Positions 1 to 8,249 of a stretch of 19,033 nucleotides of DNA are shown here, piece by piece. Position numbers and translations under genes: made by a program. The DNA is taken from assembly GCA_945872875.1 (NCBI GenBank), contig CAMCBB010000026.1, forward strand, positions 1-19,033, written 5' to 3'. The notes under the pieces were generated by a model that worked only from the letters and a program-made list of their open reading frames with translations, did no database searches and was not told the origin of the DNA. The DNA comes from Flavobacterium psychrophilum. GTDB lineage: Bacteria > Bacteroidota > Bacteroidia > Flavobacteriales > Flavobacteriaceae. Within the stretch, counting starts at the first letter, position 1. Every line of letters starts with the position of its first letter.

Positions 1-2516
1 ATTGTAGCTTTTCCAACATAGTTGTTAATTCTAATATTTAAGAATCCATTTGTAGGGTTTGGATATACTCTAAATAATTCTTGATTTTCAAAATAGTCAG
101 CAGTTAAAGTACAGTTAGCTCCTGGAGGAAAAGCAGTAAAATCTTCTACTTGATCATTACAATCTTGATTACTACCTGCAGATGCATTTAATCCAACTCC
201 TCTTCTTCTAAACACTTCAGCAATCATACAGTAATCTTGACCTCCAGTAGTTGCTTGATCTGCAGCAAATAATGCATCTCTAGACGAAATAACCGTAGGA
301 CTACATGGTTGTAATTTTAATCCATCAAGAACTAATCGCATTACTTTATTATTACCTCCAGTACCATTGTATTTATTATCATCATAACCATATTTATCAA
401 TATATGACCAAGCTAAATCCCAAAGTACTGTAGCCCAAAAATCACCACATACATATCTGTATGAGGTATTTGCTGGATCATCAGGGATTGGAGAATTTGA
501 ATTAACATAAGTTAAAGGGTTAACTGTCATATCAGTTGTGTAAGGATAGGACCTTAAACCACCTCCAGTGGTTGGTTCGCTTAAAACAAATGTAGCAAGC
601 CCTTTAGGAGTTGATCCAACATCACCAGGCTTAATTTGTAACATCATTGCAAACCAATCTGACCAACCTTCTCCCATTTGGTCATAATTTTGTAAACAGC
701 TTGAATTAGCTCTTCCACCAGCTAATCTTGTAGAAATACCATGACCAAATTCATGACCAATAATTCCATTATCTAAATCTCCATCTGTATTTACAAATGG
801 TTGTTTTTGTAATTTTACAACCACAGGTCCATTTTGCATTTCAGCAATTATTGCTTCACCAACTTCTTGGGTTACAAAAACTGCAGGAATAGTAATATTT
901 GCCTCAGCACCACTCATTGTTACTAATTGGTTAACTAAATTATTTACTACAATTACTGCAATTGCTCCTGCATTTTGAGCATTTAATACTTTTGTAACGA
1001 AAGTACAATCTCCTCTTCTAAGAATAACAATTTTACCGTTTATTTGAGCTGCATTTGATGCAGGAGTACAAGCTATAGATGTTGATGGATCAGTATCTAA
1101 ATACAATACTAATTCAGTTTGAATTAATCCAGGAGCAGAAGGAACAGGAACATTTCCAGGATTAAAACCATTTTCTGCTGAATAATAATCTCCAGCTATT
1201 GAAGGAGGAGAAGTTACAAATAATGATTTTGGCCCATAGTTCCATAAATACATTTGCATTCTTGGTTTTTGTCCATCTACAGGTGTACTAAAGTTGGCAT
1301 TATTGGTAGTTGGAGTTGCAGCAGTAGAACCATCTTGAGCATCTGCATATACAAAGTCTCCTGAAGCCGGTGCAGTAACGGTAGTATAATTGTTATTTTG
1401 GAAATTACCATTTGCCTCATTAAAACCATATTGATACCATATATCATGAAGAATATTATTCATGTAAAATAAGTTAGTACATGCAGCATCAATATATGTG
1501 TTGGCAGCAACTGTAGTTCCTGGATAAGGATAGTCAAAAATAAGACCTGAATTAGTTGGAGCATAACCGGTAGCTGTTGAAGTTGTTGACGGCGTTAGCG
1601 GGTTAGTATTTGCATAATCTGCTCTTGCCCAAACATTATTCCCTCTTGTGTATGTATAAATTAATGATGCTGTTGTTCCTGTTAAGGTATTTGCATTATG
1701 CCAACCTCTTGGAGATGCAGCTGCATTTTCTGGATTTGCAATAAGTTGTCTTGTTGTATGATTTGGACTTTCATAGTTAAAAGGAATAACTCTATAAGTG
1801 CCTCCTTGAACTTGCGTTGGTGCAAATGCTATTTCTTCTTTAAATAAATTTTTATAAAATGAGAAATATGATTTTGCACTTGCAGCAGCACTGTGTTCAA
1901 AGTCACATGAAATTACCATATCCTTTTTTTCAAGTAAAACACCAGAAACTGCATCTATACGAATGCTCCACAAATGCTTGTATTCTTGTGTGTAGAATGT
2001 AAAGTCCCATGCTAATTTTAAAGTATTTCCAACAGGTTGAAAAACTAGTTTAGCAGAAATTGGATCTTCAGTTAATGCACCATTAGATAATTTATATTCT
2101 GTTGGACTAACTGTCGCTATAATATTTGAAGAAATTGCATTTTCATTTAATGCTATGAAACCTTTTTGAATAGCCGCTTCCACATTTAATGTTGGAGTTG
2201 TTGTATTTACTTTTTGGTTAATATTTGGAATAAATCCATTAACAACATTTATTATCTCATTATTTTTTACCCAAACATTTGAAACTGCATTATAAATTTC
2301 AATGCCTTGGTATTTTTGCGCTAACCAGTAAGTATCAATCATCGTAGACTCAGAATTTCCTGTACTTTGAATGTGCCAGTCACTAATATCTTGGCTAGTT
2401 AGGTTTAACCTAGTTTTATTTTGTTCTAAATATGATTGAATTTTTTGATTACTAATTTGAGAAAACCCTAAAACGGCAATCAAAAGCATCAATATTGAAG
2501 TAATTTTTTTATTCAT
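1..2516 (-). CDS. Secreted M36 (fungalysin-type) zinc metallopeptidase with T9SS sorting tail, 3' end outside window
   Basis: Extracellular zinc endopeptidase. The window holds the first 838 codons; the C-terminus lies beyond base 1. A signal peptide (start MNKKITSILMLLIAVLGFSQ) is followed by a fungalysin/thermolysin-type propeptide region (about residues 45-240). The catalytic domain has the family motif NILHDIWYQYGF (H357), the zinc site HEFGH (H588, E589, H592) and the following GEGWSD glutamate (E616) as third ligand. A PA (protease-associated) insert around residues 440-580 contains NGKIVILRRGDCTF at residue 493. The visible end reads FRVYPNPTNGFLNI (from about residue 816), the usual opening of a T9SS type A sorting domain, so roughly 50-70 residues are probably missing. 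Start, zinc site and tail are all in one frame, with no sign of a frameshift. Likely exported through the outer membrane by T9SS and used for protein degradation. Family call is firm; substrate unknown. Confidence 0.95.
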   Translation of the reverse strand, partial: MNKKITSILMLLIAVLGFSQISNQKIQSYLEQNKTRLNLTSQDISDWHIQSTGNSESTMIDTYWLAQKYQGIEIYNAVSNVWVKNNEIINVVNGFIPNINQKVNTTTPTLNVEAAIQKGFIALNENAISSNIIATVSPTEYKLSNGALTEDPISAKLVFQPVGNTLKLAWDFTFYTQEYKHLWSIRIDAVSGVLLEKKDMVISCDFEHSAAASAKSYFSFYKNLFKEEIAFAPTQVQGGTYRVIPFNYESPNHTTRQLIANPENAAASPRGWHNANTLTGTTASLIYTYTRGNNVWARADYANTNPLTPSTTSTATGYAPTNSGLIFDYPYPGTTVAANTYIDAACTNLFYMNNILHDIWYQYGFNEANGNFQNNNYTTVTAPASGDFVYADAQDGSTAATPTTNNANFSTPVDGQKPRMQMYLWNYGPKSLFVTSPPSIAGDYYSAENGFNPGNVPVPSAPGLIQTELVLYLDTDPSTSIACTPASNAAQINGKIVILRRGDCTFVTKVLNAQNAGAIAVIVVNNLVNQLVTMSGAEANITIPAVFVTQEVGEAIIAEMQNGPVVVKLQKQPFVNTDGDLDNGIIGHEFGHGISTRLAGGRANSSCLQNYDQMGEGWSDWFAMMLQIKPGDVGSTPKGLATFVLSEPTTGGGLRSYPYTTDMTVNPLTYVNSNSPIPDDPANTSYRYVCGDFWATVLWDLAWSYIDKYGYDDNKYNGTGGNNKVMRLVLDGLKLQPCSPTVISSRDALFAADQATTGGQDYCMIAEVFRRRGVGLNASAGSNQDCNDQVEDFTAFPPGANCTLTADYFENQELFRVYPNPTNGFLNIRINNYVGKAT

Positions 2517-2575
2517 GGTATAGTTTTTTATAAATTCTTTTACTTGAATTTTTATTAAGATTGATATAAGTTGCA

Positions 2576-2606
2576 CAAACATAAATTATTTTTTCTCAAA
2601 TTGCAA
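2576..2606 (-). promoter_or_regulatory. Bacteroidota-type promoter for the M36 peptidase gene
   Basis: On the minus strand there is an exact -7 box TATGTTTG (bases 2583-2576) with a TTG (2606-2604) 20 nt upstream, fitting the TTTG / TAnnTTTG consensus of Bacteroidota promoters. This places the transcript start about 55 nt before the ATG at 2516. The peptidase would thus be transcribed separately from dgt, which ends just upstream. Sequence match only. Confidence 0.5.
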
Positions 2607-2639
2607 TTTTTGAATCTGAAAATCAAAAAATTAACAATT

Positions 2640-3977
2640 CTATGCCGTAATTATTTTATTGTAGAGCACGGCATTTCCATCTGTTAATAGCGATACAAAA
2701 TGACAAATATGCAACAACCTTTCATAGAGTGTGTCTTTTTTTGCCAAATGTTTTTCAGGTAGAATTTTAAGTAATAAAGAATCATAATTGGTTTTGGAAT
2801 TATCAAAATCGTTGTTGTAGGCAGTGCAAAATTTATCGAGTAAATTATTAATAATTTGATATCCTGTAATTTCTTTTTCAATTACTTCCAGACTTTGATA
2901 AATCTTCTTAACGCTAAGCTGAATGATATCGTCTATTTGTGCTTTGTATTTACTTTTATCCATTAACGCATATGGAAACTCACCTTTTAAAATCGCTTCT
3001 TCATTCTCAATAAAAACGCGTACCGCATCATTAATTAAATTTCCAATAGCCAATGCGCGCAGGTAGCTTATTCGATCCTCTTTATTGGTTAACGTTTGGT
3101 ATTTTGGAGTATCTATAGTGTCTTTTACTAATTTTATTAAATATTCTAAGGCAAAATCTTCTGAAACTAAACCTAAATTAATTCCATCTTCAAAGTCAAT
3201 AATGGTATAGCAAATATCATCGGCAGCTTCAACCAAATAAGCCAAAGGATGTCTTTCAAAGCCAACATTATCACCAGATTTATTTGGAATTAACCCCAAT
3301 TCATTTGCCACTTCTTTAAAGAACTCTTTATCTGATTGAAAGAAACCATATTTTTTATCGGATATATTTTGTGTTGGTTTTTTTGGCAAACTTTCTTTTG
3401 GATATTTCATAAATGCCCCCAAAACAGCATAAGTTAATCGGAGACCCCCTTCAATCCCTAAACGAGAACTTGTTAATACTGAAAAGCCATTGGCATTTCC
3501 TTCAAAATCGATAAGGTCTTGCCACTCTTTTGCAGTTAATTGATCTTTATATTTTTTGCCATTTCCAATAGAAAAATATTCTCCTATTGCTTTTTCTCCC
3601 GAATGTCCAAAAGGCGGATTTCCAATATCGTGGGCTAACGAAGCAGCTGCTACAATTGCCCCAAAATCATTGGCTTGAAATCCGTGAATTTCTTTTAGAT
3701 GCGGGTATTTTTCAATAATCTTTTTTCCAACCAATCTTCCAATTGATCGGCCTACAACCGAAACTTCTAAACTATGCGTTAATCTGGTATGTACAAAATC
3801 GGTTTTTGAAAGCGGAATAACTTGCGTTTTATCCTGCAAACTTCTAAAAGGTGCCGAAAAAATAATTCGATCGAAATCTACTTCAAATCCCAAACGGGTG
3901 TCGTCTTGCTCTTTGCGTAAACGCTTGCTCGTGTCCCCTTGTCTTTTTAAGGATAATAATTGTTCCCAATGCATCAT
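2640..3977 (-). CDS. dgt: Deoxyguanosinetriphosphate triphosphohydrolase (Dgt family)
   Basis: HD-domain phosphohydrolase that cleaves dGTP (some homologues other dNTPs) to the deoxynucleoside and tripolyphosphate, lowering intracellular dNTP pools. The 445-residue product has the family signature in order: the TRLTHSLEV segment (H68), the HD dyad in LAHDIGNPPFGHSGE (H116, D117) with catalytic-type H125 and E128, and the distal metal aspartate in EAADDICY (D253/D254). The length is shorter than the E. coli enzyme (about 505) but usual for homologues outside Enterobacteria. The product begins MMHWEQLL; either Met could be the start. A 73-residue gene lies 12 bp upstream on the same strand, so the two are probably cotranscribed from the promoter at 4229-4236. 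Exact substrate preference and allosteric activation cannot be read from sequence. Confidence 0.93.
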   Translation of the reverse strand: MMHWEQLLSLKRQGDTSKRLRKEQDDTRLGFEVDFDRIIFSAPFRSLQDKTQVIPLSKTDFVHTRLTHSLEVSVVGRSIGRLVGKKIIEKYPHLKEIHGFQANDFGAIVAAASLAHDIGNPPFGHSGEKAIGEYFSIGNGKKYKDQLTAKEWQDLIDFEGNANGFSVLTSSRLGIEGGLRLTYAVLGAFMKYPKESLPKKPTQNISDKKYGFFQSDKEFFKEVANELGLIPNKSGDNVGFERHPLAYLVEAADDICYTIIDFEDGINLGLVSEDFALEYLIKLVKDTIDTPKYQTLTNKEDRISYLRALAIGNLINDAVRVFIENEEAILKGEFPYALMDKSKYKAQIDDIIQLSVKKIYQSLEVIEKEITGYQIINNLLDKFCTAYNNDFDNSKTNYDSLLLKILPEKHLAKKDTLYERLLHICHFVSLLTDGNAVLYNKIITA

Positions 3978-3989
3978 AGTAGTATGTGT

Positions 3990-4211
3990 TTATTTTTTAT
4001 CATTTGATAAAAAGAAATTTCTAGATTTTTTTGGATATTGATTGTAGCTTTTATCACTCGGATTTGCAATAATTGTTTTTATATTTATTTCGTCTCCCAA
4101 TTTAAAACTGGCTTCTGTATATTGGTAATCTAATAAATATTCCCCACAAAAATAATTTCCGTTTTCATCCTTTTCAATAATTCCTGTGTAAACGCCTTTT
4201 TCTTTTGCCAT
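3990..4211 (-). CDS. Small hypothetical protein upstream of dgt (73 aa)
   Basis: I do not recognise this family. The 73-residue product starts MAKEKGVYTGII and ends in a lysine-rich tail (SNDKK). There is no signal peptide or membrane segment, so it is presumably cytoplasmic. The alternation of short polar and hydrophobic stretches (YTGIIEKDENGNYFCGEYLLDY) suggests a small beta-rich fold. Support for it being real: an exact TAnnTTTG box lies 17 nt before its ATG, a terminator-like hairpin separates it from nrdA, and dgt follows after 12 bp, so it is the likely first gene of a two-gene transcript with dgt. A role linked to dNTP control is only an inference from position. Confidence 0.75.
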   Translation of the reverse strand: MAKEKGVYTGIIEKDENGNYFCGEYLLDYQYTEASFKLGDEINIKTIIANPSDKSYNQYPKKSRNFFLSNDKK

Positions 4212-4228
4212 TGTTTTATTATTTGATT

Positions 4229-4236
4229 CAAATGTA
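4229..4236 (-). promoter_or_regulatory. -7 box of promoter for the 73-aa gene and dgt
   Basis: Minus-strand TACATTTG matches TAnnTTTG exactly. No good -33 TTTG is seen at the usual spacing. The predicted leader is only about 12 nt to the ATG at 4211. Confidence 0.45.
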
Positions 4237-4249
4237 CGAATCTAAAACA

Positions 4250-4277
4250 AAAACAGCCATCTATCGACAGCCGTTTT
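4250..4277 (-). terminator. Probable terminator after nrdA
   Basis: On the minus strand AAAACGGC pairs with GCTGTTTT (8 bp with one G-U) around a 12-nt loop, followed by a T-rich run TGTTTT. It lies just past the nrdA stop at 4305 and before the next promoter box, as expected for an intrinsic terminator closing the nrdB-nrdA transcript. The stem is short, hence the moderate confidence. Confidence 0.5.
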
Positions 4278-4304
4278 ATATTTAAATTTTAATAATTGTT
4301 TTAA

Positions 4305-6737
4305 TTAAGAACCACACATTTCGCAGTCATCGCCTCCACTTCCGGCAGCGTTTCGAGCGCGTTCTACCATTGCAGCAAAATCTTCTGCAGTCATTTCTCC
4401 GTTTTCAACTGGAGCAATAACTTCTACTGCATCAGCTGCAGGTTTATCTACAATAATTGGTTCTTCTTTTTTATCATTATTTAAAGTAAACTTAATTGCA
4501 TCAACTGCCGCTTTCGTTCTTAAATAATACATACCTGTTTTCAAGCCGCTTTTCCAAGCATAGAAATGCATAGAAGTTAATTTTGCATAATTTGCATCTT
4601 GCATGAACAAGTTCAATGATTGCGATTGATCAATGAAGTAACCTCTATGACGGCTCATGTCAATGATGTCTTTCATAGACATTTCCCATACTGTTTTGTA
4701 TAACTCTTTTAAGTCTTCAGGAATATTTAAATCTTGAACCGATCCGTTGTTACGCATCAATTCTTGCTTTAAAGATTCTGTCCATAAACCACGCTCAACC
4801 AAATCATTTAATAAATGTTTGTTTACAACAATAAACTCGCCAGATAATACTCTACGAGTGTAAATATTAGAAGTGTAAGGTTCAAAAGCTTCGTTGTTTC
4901 CAAGAATTTGAGAAGTAGATGCAGTTGGCATTGGAGCAACTAAAAGTGAGTTTCTAACTCCGTTTTTCATTACTTCTTTTCTTAATCCAGCCCAATCCCA
5001 TCTTCCAGAAAGTTCTTCATCTTTAATGTTCCATAAGTTGTGTTGGAATTCTCCTTTAGAAATTGGAGAACCTTTAAAGCTAGAATAAGGACCTTCTTCT
5101 TTTGCCATTTCCATAGAAGCCGTTACCGCAGCAAAGTATAACGTTTCAAATATATCTTGGTTTACTTGTTTTGCCTCATCACTTGTAAAAGGCAAACGCA
5201 TCATGATGAATGCATCTGCTAATCCTTGAACTCCCAATCCAACTGGACGGTGACGCATGTTTGAATTTTCTGCTTCAATAACTGGGTAGTAATTACGGTC
5301 AATTACTTTATTTAAGTTTTTAGTAACTCGTTTGGTTACATTAAACAACAGTTCGTGATTGAATTGTCCGTTTTCAACAAACATTGGTAACGAGATAGAA
5401 GCTAAGTTACATACTGCAATTTCATCTGCAGAAGTGTACTCCATAATCTCTGTACAAAGGTTGGATGAACGAATCGTACCTAAATTCTTTTGATTTGATT
5501 TTCTATTTGCTGCATCTTTATACAACATATAAGGAGTTCCTGTTTCAATTTGAGATTCTAAGATTTTCTCCCAAAGTTCACGAGCCTTAACTGTTTTTCT
5601 ACCTTTTCCTTGCGTTTCGTAAGAAGTATATAGCGCTTCAAACTCTTCGCCATAAACGGTGTCTAATCCTGGGCATTCGTTAGGGCACATTAAGGTCCAA
5701 GTAGTATCTTCTTCTACACGCTTCATGAATAAATCGGAAGTCCACATGGCAAAGAATAAATCTCTAGCACGCATTTCTTCTTTTCCGGTATTTTTCTTTA
5801 AATCTAAAAAGTCAAAAATATCAGCATGCCAAGTTTCTAAATAAATTGCAAAACTTCCTTTTCTTTTTCCACCACCTTGATCTACATAACGTGCCGTGTC
5901 GTTAAATACACGAAGCATTGGAACAATTCCGTTTGAAGTTCCGTTAGTACCGCGAATGTAGGATCCGGTTGCACGAACATTATGAATTGCTAAACCAATT
6001 CCTCCCGCCGATTGCGAAATTTTTGCAGTTTGTTTCAATGTGTCGTAAATACCATCAATACTATCGTCTTTCATGGTCAATAAGAAACAAGACGACATTT
6101 GAGGCTTAGGAGTTCCTGCATTGAATAAAGTTGGTGTTGCGTGCGTAAAGAATTTCTTCGACATTAAGTCGTATGTTTCAATAACTGCTTCCAAGTCGTT
6201 CATATGAATTCCTACAGCAACTCGCATTAACATATGTTGTGGACGCTCTACAATTTTGCCATTAATTTTTAGCAAATACGAACGCTCTAAAGTCTTAAAT
6301 CCAAAGTAATCGTAATTAAAATCACGGTTATATATGATATGAGAATTTAAAAATTCTGCATTTTCCTGAATTACATTATGTACTTCTTCCGAAAGTAAAG
6401 GAGCTTGTTGGTTTGTTCTAGGGTTTACATAATGATACATTTCGTTCATTGTTTCCGAGAACGATTTATTGGTGTTTTTATGCAAGTTAGAAATTGCAAT
6501 TCTTGCAGCCAATTGCGCATAATCTGGATGCGAAATAGTCATTGACGCGGCAGTTTCTGCAGCCAAATTATCTAATTCCGAAGTAGTAACTCCGTCATAA
6601 AGACCTTCAATTACTCGCATTGCCACTTTTACAGCATCTACTAAATCATTTAAACCATAGCATAGTTTTTTAATTCTATCTGTGATTTTGTCAAACATTA
6701 CTGGCTCTTTGTGGCCGTCTCTTTTTACTACGTACAT
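4305..6737 (-). CDS. nrdA: Ribonucleoside-diphosphate reductase large (alpha) subunit, class Ia
   Basis: Catalytic subunit of aerobic ribonucleotide reductase, converting NDPs to dNDPs with a radical delivered by NrdB. The N-terminus is an ATP-cone (residues 1 to about 90, start [10 protein letters not shown]), the site where dATP inhibits and ATP activates. Active-site residues are visible: the redox pair C217 (MSSCFLL) and C443 (AVCNLAS), the N426-C428-E430 triad in NLCTEI, and the radical-relay tyrosines Y737-Y738 (GMYYLRT). The C-terminal CEMCGS (C805, C808) is the thioredoxin/glutaredoxin-reducible pair. At 810 residues it resembles eukaryotic R1 in length and motifs more than E. coli NrdA (761). 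It lies 234 bp downstream of nrdB on the same strand, in the reverse of the E. coli order. I see no convincing TAnnTTTG box of its own in the spacer, so transcription from the nrdB promoter is likely. Confidence 0.97.
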   Translation of the reverse strand: MYVVKRDGHKEPVMFDKITDRIKKLCYGLNDLVDAVKVAMRVIEGLYDGVTTSELDNLAAETAASMTISHPDYAQLAARIAISNLHKNTNKSFSETMNEMYHYVNPRTNQQAPLLSEEVHNVIQENAEFLNSHIIYNRDFNYDYFGFKTLERSYLLKINGKIVERPQHMLMRVAVGIHMNDLEAVIETYDLMSKKFFTHATPTLFNAGTPKPQMSSCFLLTMKDDSIDGIYDTLKQTAKISQSAGGIGLAIHNVRATGSYIRGTNGTSNGIVPMLRVFNDTARYVDQGGGKRKGSFAIYLETWHADIFDFLDLKKNTGKEEMRARDLFFAMWTSDLFMKRVEEDTTWTLMCPNECPGLDTVYGEEFEALYTSYETQGKGRKTVKARELWEKILESQIETGTPYMLYKDAANRKSNQKNLGTIRSSNLCTEIMEYTSADEIAVCNLASISLPMFVENGQFNHELLFNVTKRVTKNLNKVIDRNYYPVIEAENSNMRHRPVGLGVQGLADAFIMMRLPFTSDEAKQVNQDIFETLYFAAVTASMEMAKEEGPYSSFKGSPISKGEFQHNLWNIKDEELSGRWDWAGLRKEVMKNGVRNSLLVAPMPTASTSQILGNNEAFEPYTSNIYTRRVLSGEFIVVNKHLLNDLVERGLWTESLKQELMRNNGSVQDLNIPEDLKELYKTVWEMSMKDIIDMSRHRGYFIDQSQSLNLFMQDANYAKLTSMHFYAWKSGLKTGMYYLRTKAAVDAIKFTLNNDKKEEPIIVDKPAADAVEVIAPVENGEMTAEDFAAMVERARNAAGSGGDDCEMCGS

Positions 6738-6792
6738 AATTTTTGCGTTTTTTGAAATAGAAAATCCCTTCTCTATTTCGGGTTATTTGTTA

Positions 6793-6820
6793 GTCTTTGC
6801 GAGGCACGAAGCAATTTCAT
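6793..6820. repeat. Putative dispersed intergenic repeat (GCGAGGCACGAAGCAA type)
   Basis: The segment contains TTGCGAGGCACGAAGCAA, in which TTGC (6797-6800) and GCAA (6811-6814) are complementary. The string closely resembles short intergenic repeats I recall scattered through Bacteroidota and other bacterial genomes. It lies between nrdB and nrdA and encodes nothing. Identification as a repeat is from memory: only one copy occurs in this window, so repetitiveness is not shown here. Confidence 0.5.
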
Positions 6821-6847
6821 AATAGATTCCATTTCCTCATTTTTTGA

Positions 6848-6925
6848 AGCTTATCCAGCTTTCCGTTGCAATCTTTTATTTTTTAAAGAAAAAAATAAAA
6901 GGATTTTATCTACAATCTGGGCTAA
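6848..6925. repeat. Putative Flavobacterium-type dispersed repeat with AT-rich central hairpin
   Basis: A perfect 12-bp inverted repeat (CTTTTATTTTTT at 6873-6884, AAAAAATAAAAG at 6890-6901) with a 5-nt loop is flanked by conserved-looking arms. On the minus strand these read TTAGCCCAGATTGTAG on one side and AACGGAAAGCTGGATAAGC on the other. This arm, variable hairpin, arm layout matches an intergenic element I recall as common in Flavobacterium genomes. In the mRNA it would fold into a hairpin between nrdB and nrdA. It lacks a following T-run on either strand, so it is not a standard terminator. Single copy in this window, so family membership is inferred. Confidence 0.55.
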
Positions 6926-6971
6926 CCCATATTGCAGCTTTAAATTTTAATTGATGAAATTTAGTTCCGAA

Positions 6972-7949
6972 TTAAAAATCGGCGTCGAAACTAATTTTGC
7001 CAGATTCTGAATCAGAATTCATAACTCCCGCTTTTTGGTATTCGGCAACTCGTTTTTCAAAGAAATTAGTTTTTCCTTGAAGTGAAATCATGTCCATAAA
7101 ATCAAATGGATTAGAAGAATTATAAACTCTATCACACCCTAATTCTACTAACAATCTGTCAGTAACAAACTCTAAATATTGTGTCATTAATGTAGCATTC
7201 ATTCCAATTAAACTAACAGGAAGTGATTCGGTGATGAATTTTCTTTCAATATCTAGTGCATTGGTAATAATTTCGGTAATTCTGGCTTTTGGCACTTTGT
7301 TTACCAAATGGTGGTTATGTAAATGCACGGCAAAATCACAATGAAGCCCTTCATCACGAGAAATAAGTTCGTTTGAGAAAGTCAATCCCGGCATTAAACC
7401 TCTTTTTTTCAGCCAAAAAATAGAACAAAAAGAACCAGAAAAGAAAATTCCTTCAACAGCCGCAAAGGCAATTAGTCTTTCAGCAAATGAATCGGATTCA
7501 ACCCAACGAAGAGCCCAATCTGCCTTTTCTCTAATTGCAGGGAAATTATCTATTGCATGAAATAACTCGTCTTTTTCTGCCTCATCTTTTACATAAGTAT
7601 CAATTAAAAGAGAGTAAGTTTCACTGTGGATGTTTTCCATCATTAATTGAAACCCGTAGAAAAATTTTGCTTCAGGATATTGAACTTCACTTACAAAGTT
7701 TTCAGCTAAATTTTCGTTTACGATACCGTCAGAAGCAGCAAAAAACGCTAAAATATGCTTGATAAAATATTTTTCATCAGCACTTAATTTGTTATTCCAA
7801 TCGTTCAAATCGGTATGCAAATCAATTTCTTCGGCAGTCCAAATACAAGCCTCTTGCTTTTTATACCATTCCCAAATATCGTGATGCTTTATAGGAAAAA
7901 TCACAAAGCGATCTTTGTTTTCTTTAAGAATTGGTTCAATGAAAGACAT
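6972..7949 (-). CDS. nrdB: Ribonucleoside-diphosphate reductase small (beta) subunit, class Ia
   Basis: Radical-generating subunit of class Ia ribonucleotide reductase, carrying a dinuclear iron centre and a stable tyrosyl radical. All six metal ligands can be placed: D43 (WTAEEID), E105 and H108 (MMENIHSE), E166 (AVEGIFF), E200 and H203 (SRDEGLH). The radical tyrosine is present at Y112 (HSETYSLL), so this is not a Tyr-less class Ic type. The C-terminal tail SFDADF is the peptide that docks on NrdA. There is no N-terminal ATP-cone, unlike some Flavobacteriia NrdB proteins; the cone is on NrdA instead. Length 325 and motifs such as [20 protein letters not shown] are very close to eukaryotic R2. 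It is the first gene of the nrdB-nrdA pair, preceded by a 300-bp region that probably holds its promoter. Confidence 0.97.
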   Translation of the reverse strand: MSFIEPILKENKDRFVIFPIKHHDIWEWYKKQEACIWTAEEIDLHTDLNDWNNKLSADEKYFIKHILAFFAASDGIVNENLAENFVSEVQYPEAKFFYGFQLMMENIHSETYSLLIDTYVKDEAEKDELFHAIDNFPAIREKADWALRWVESDSFAERLIAFAAVEGIFFSGSFCSIFWLKKRGLMPGLTFSNELISRDEGLHCDFAVHLHNHHLVNKVPKARITEIITNALDIERKFITESLPVSLIGMNATLMTQYLEFVTDRLLVELGCDRVYNSSNPFDFMDMISLQGKTNFFEKRVAEYQKAGVMNSDSESGKISFDADF

Positions 7950-8200
7950 AATCTATTTATTTAGGGTTTTTTACTTTTTTCAACTGTTACAAAGGTTGAC
8001 AATTTTAAATAAAAATGAAAGTCAAACTTATTCACAATCGCCTTTAGTTTTTAACAATGTATATAAATTAAGGGTTTCCAATGGTTTTGCATTAATCCCT
8101 TGTTTAACAGTTGTTTAAGTATATAGAAAAATACTAAAATCCAATAAAATAAGGGGTTTGTAGTTTTAAATTCAAATTTTTTATTTAAAAAAAAGCAAAA
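7950..8200. other. Noncoding region upstream of nrdB
   Basis: Very AT-rich stretch between nrdB and the terminator of the lysine-rich gene. It contains a likely -7 box (8023-8030), a weaker second candidate (AACCTTTG on the minus strand at 7997-7990), and a 9-bp inverted repeat CAACTGTTA / TAACAGTTG (7981-7989 and 8105-8113) bracketing them. I see no credible gene: short open frames here lack family features and overlap the control elements. No convincing paired NrdR boxes were found. Confidence 0.5.
8023..8030 (-). promoter_or_regulatory. Candidate -7 box for nrdB-nrdA
   Basis: Minus-strand TAAGTTTG fits TAnnTTTG exactly, about 75 nt before the nrdB ATG. A TTG at 8057-8055 lies 24 nt upstream, a little far for the -33 element. 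A rival box with one mismatch (AACCTTTG, 7997-7990) lies nearer the gene. Confidence 0.4.
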
Positions 8201-8227
8201 AAAAATCACGGAACAACCGTGATTTTT
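8193..8227 (-). terminator. Intrinsic terminator after the lysine-rich protein gene
   Basis: A perfect 11-bp stem (AAAAATCACGG at 8201-8211, CCGTGATTTTT at 8217-8227) with a 5-nt loop is followed on the minus strand by a long T-rich run. It lies 23 nt past the stop of the minus-strand gene ending at 8250. Classic Rho-independent structure. Confidence 0.88.
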
Positions 8228-8249
8228 CAATTTATAAAATGAAAGAAAT

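Noticed and set aside
2593..2635. Terminator hairpin after dgt
   Set aside because: Only a roughly 7-bp pure A-T inverted repeat (AATTTTT against AAAAATT) is present, which is likely by chance in such AT-rich sequence.
2640..3977. dGTPase (and dCMP deaminase at 16008-16436) as an anti-phage nucleotide-depletion system
   Set aside because: Both are ordinary housekeeping families with full-length standard motifs. They are not adjacent to each other or to sensor, effector or mobile genes, so nothing supports a defence role.
6873..6901. Intrinsic terminator between nrdB and nrdA
   Set aside because: The 12-bp stem is almost all A-T and has no following T-run on the minus strand. The flanking arms fit a dispersed repeat better.
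7950..8110. NrdR boxes upstream of nrdB
   Set aside because: A TATATA-containing stretch near 8058-8065 is loosely similar, but I could not find a pair of matching palindromes at the expected spacing.
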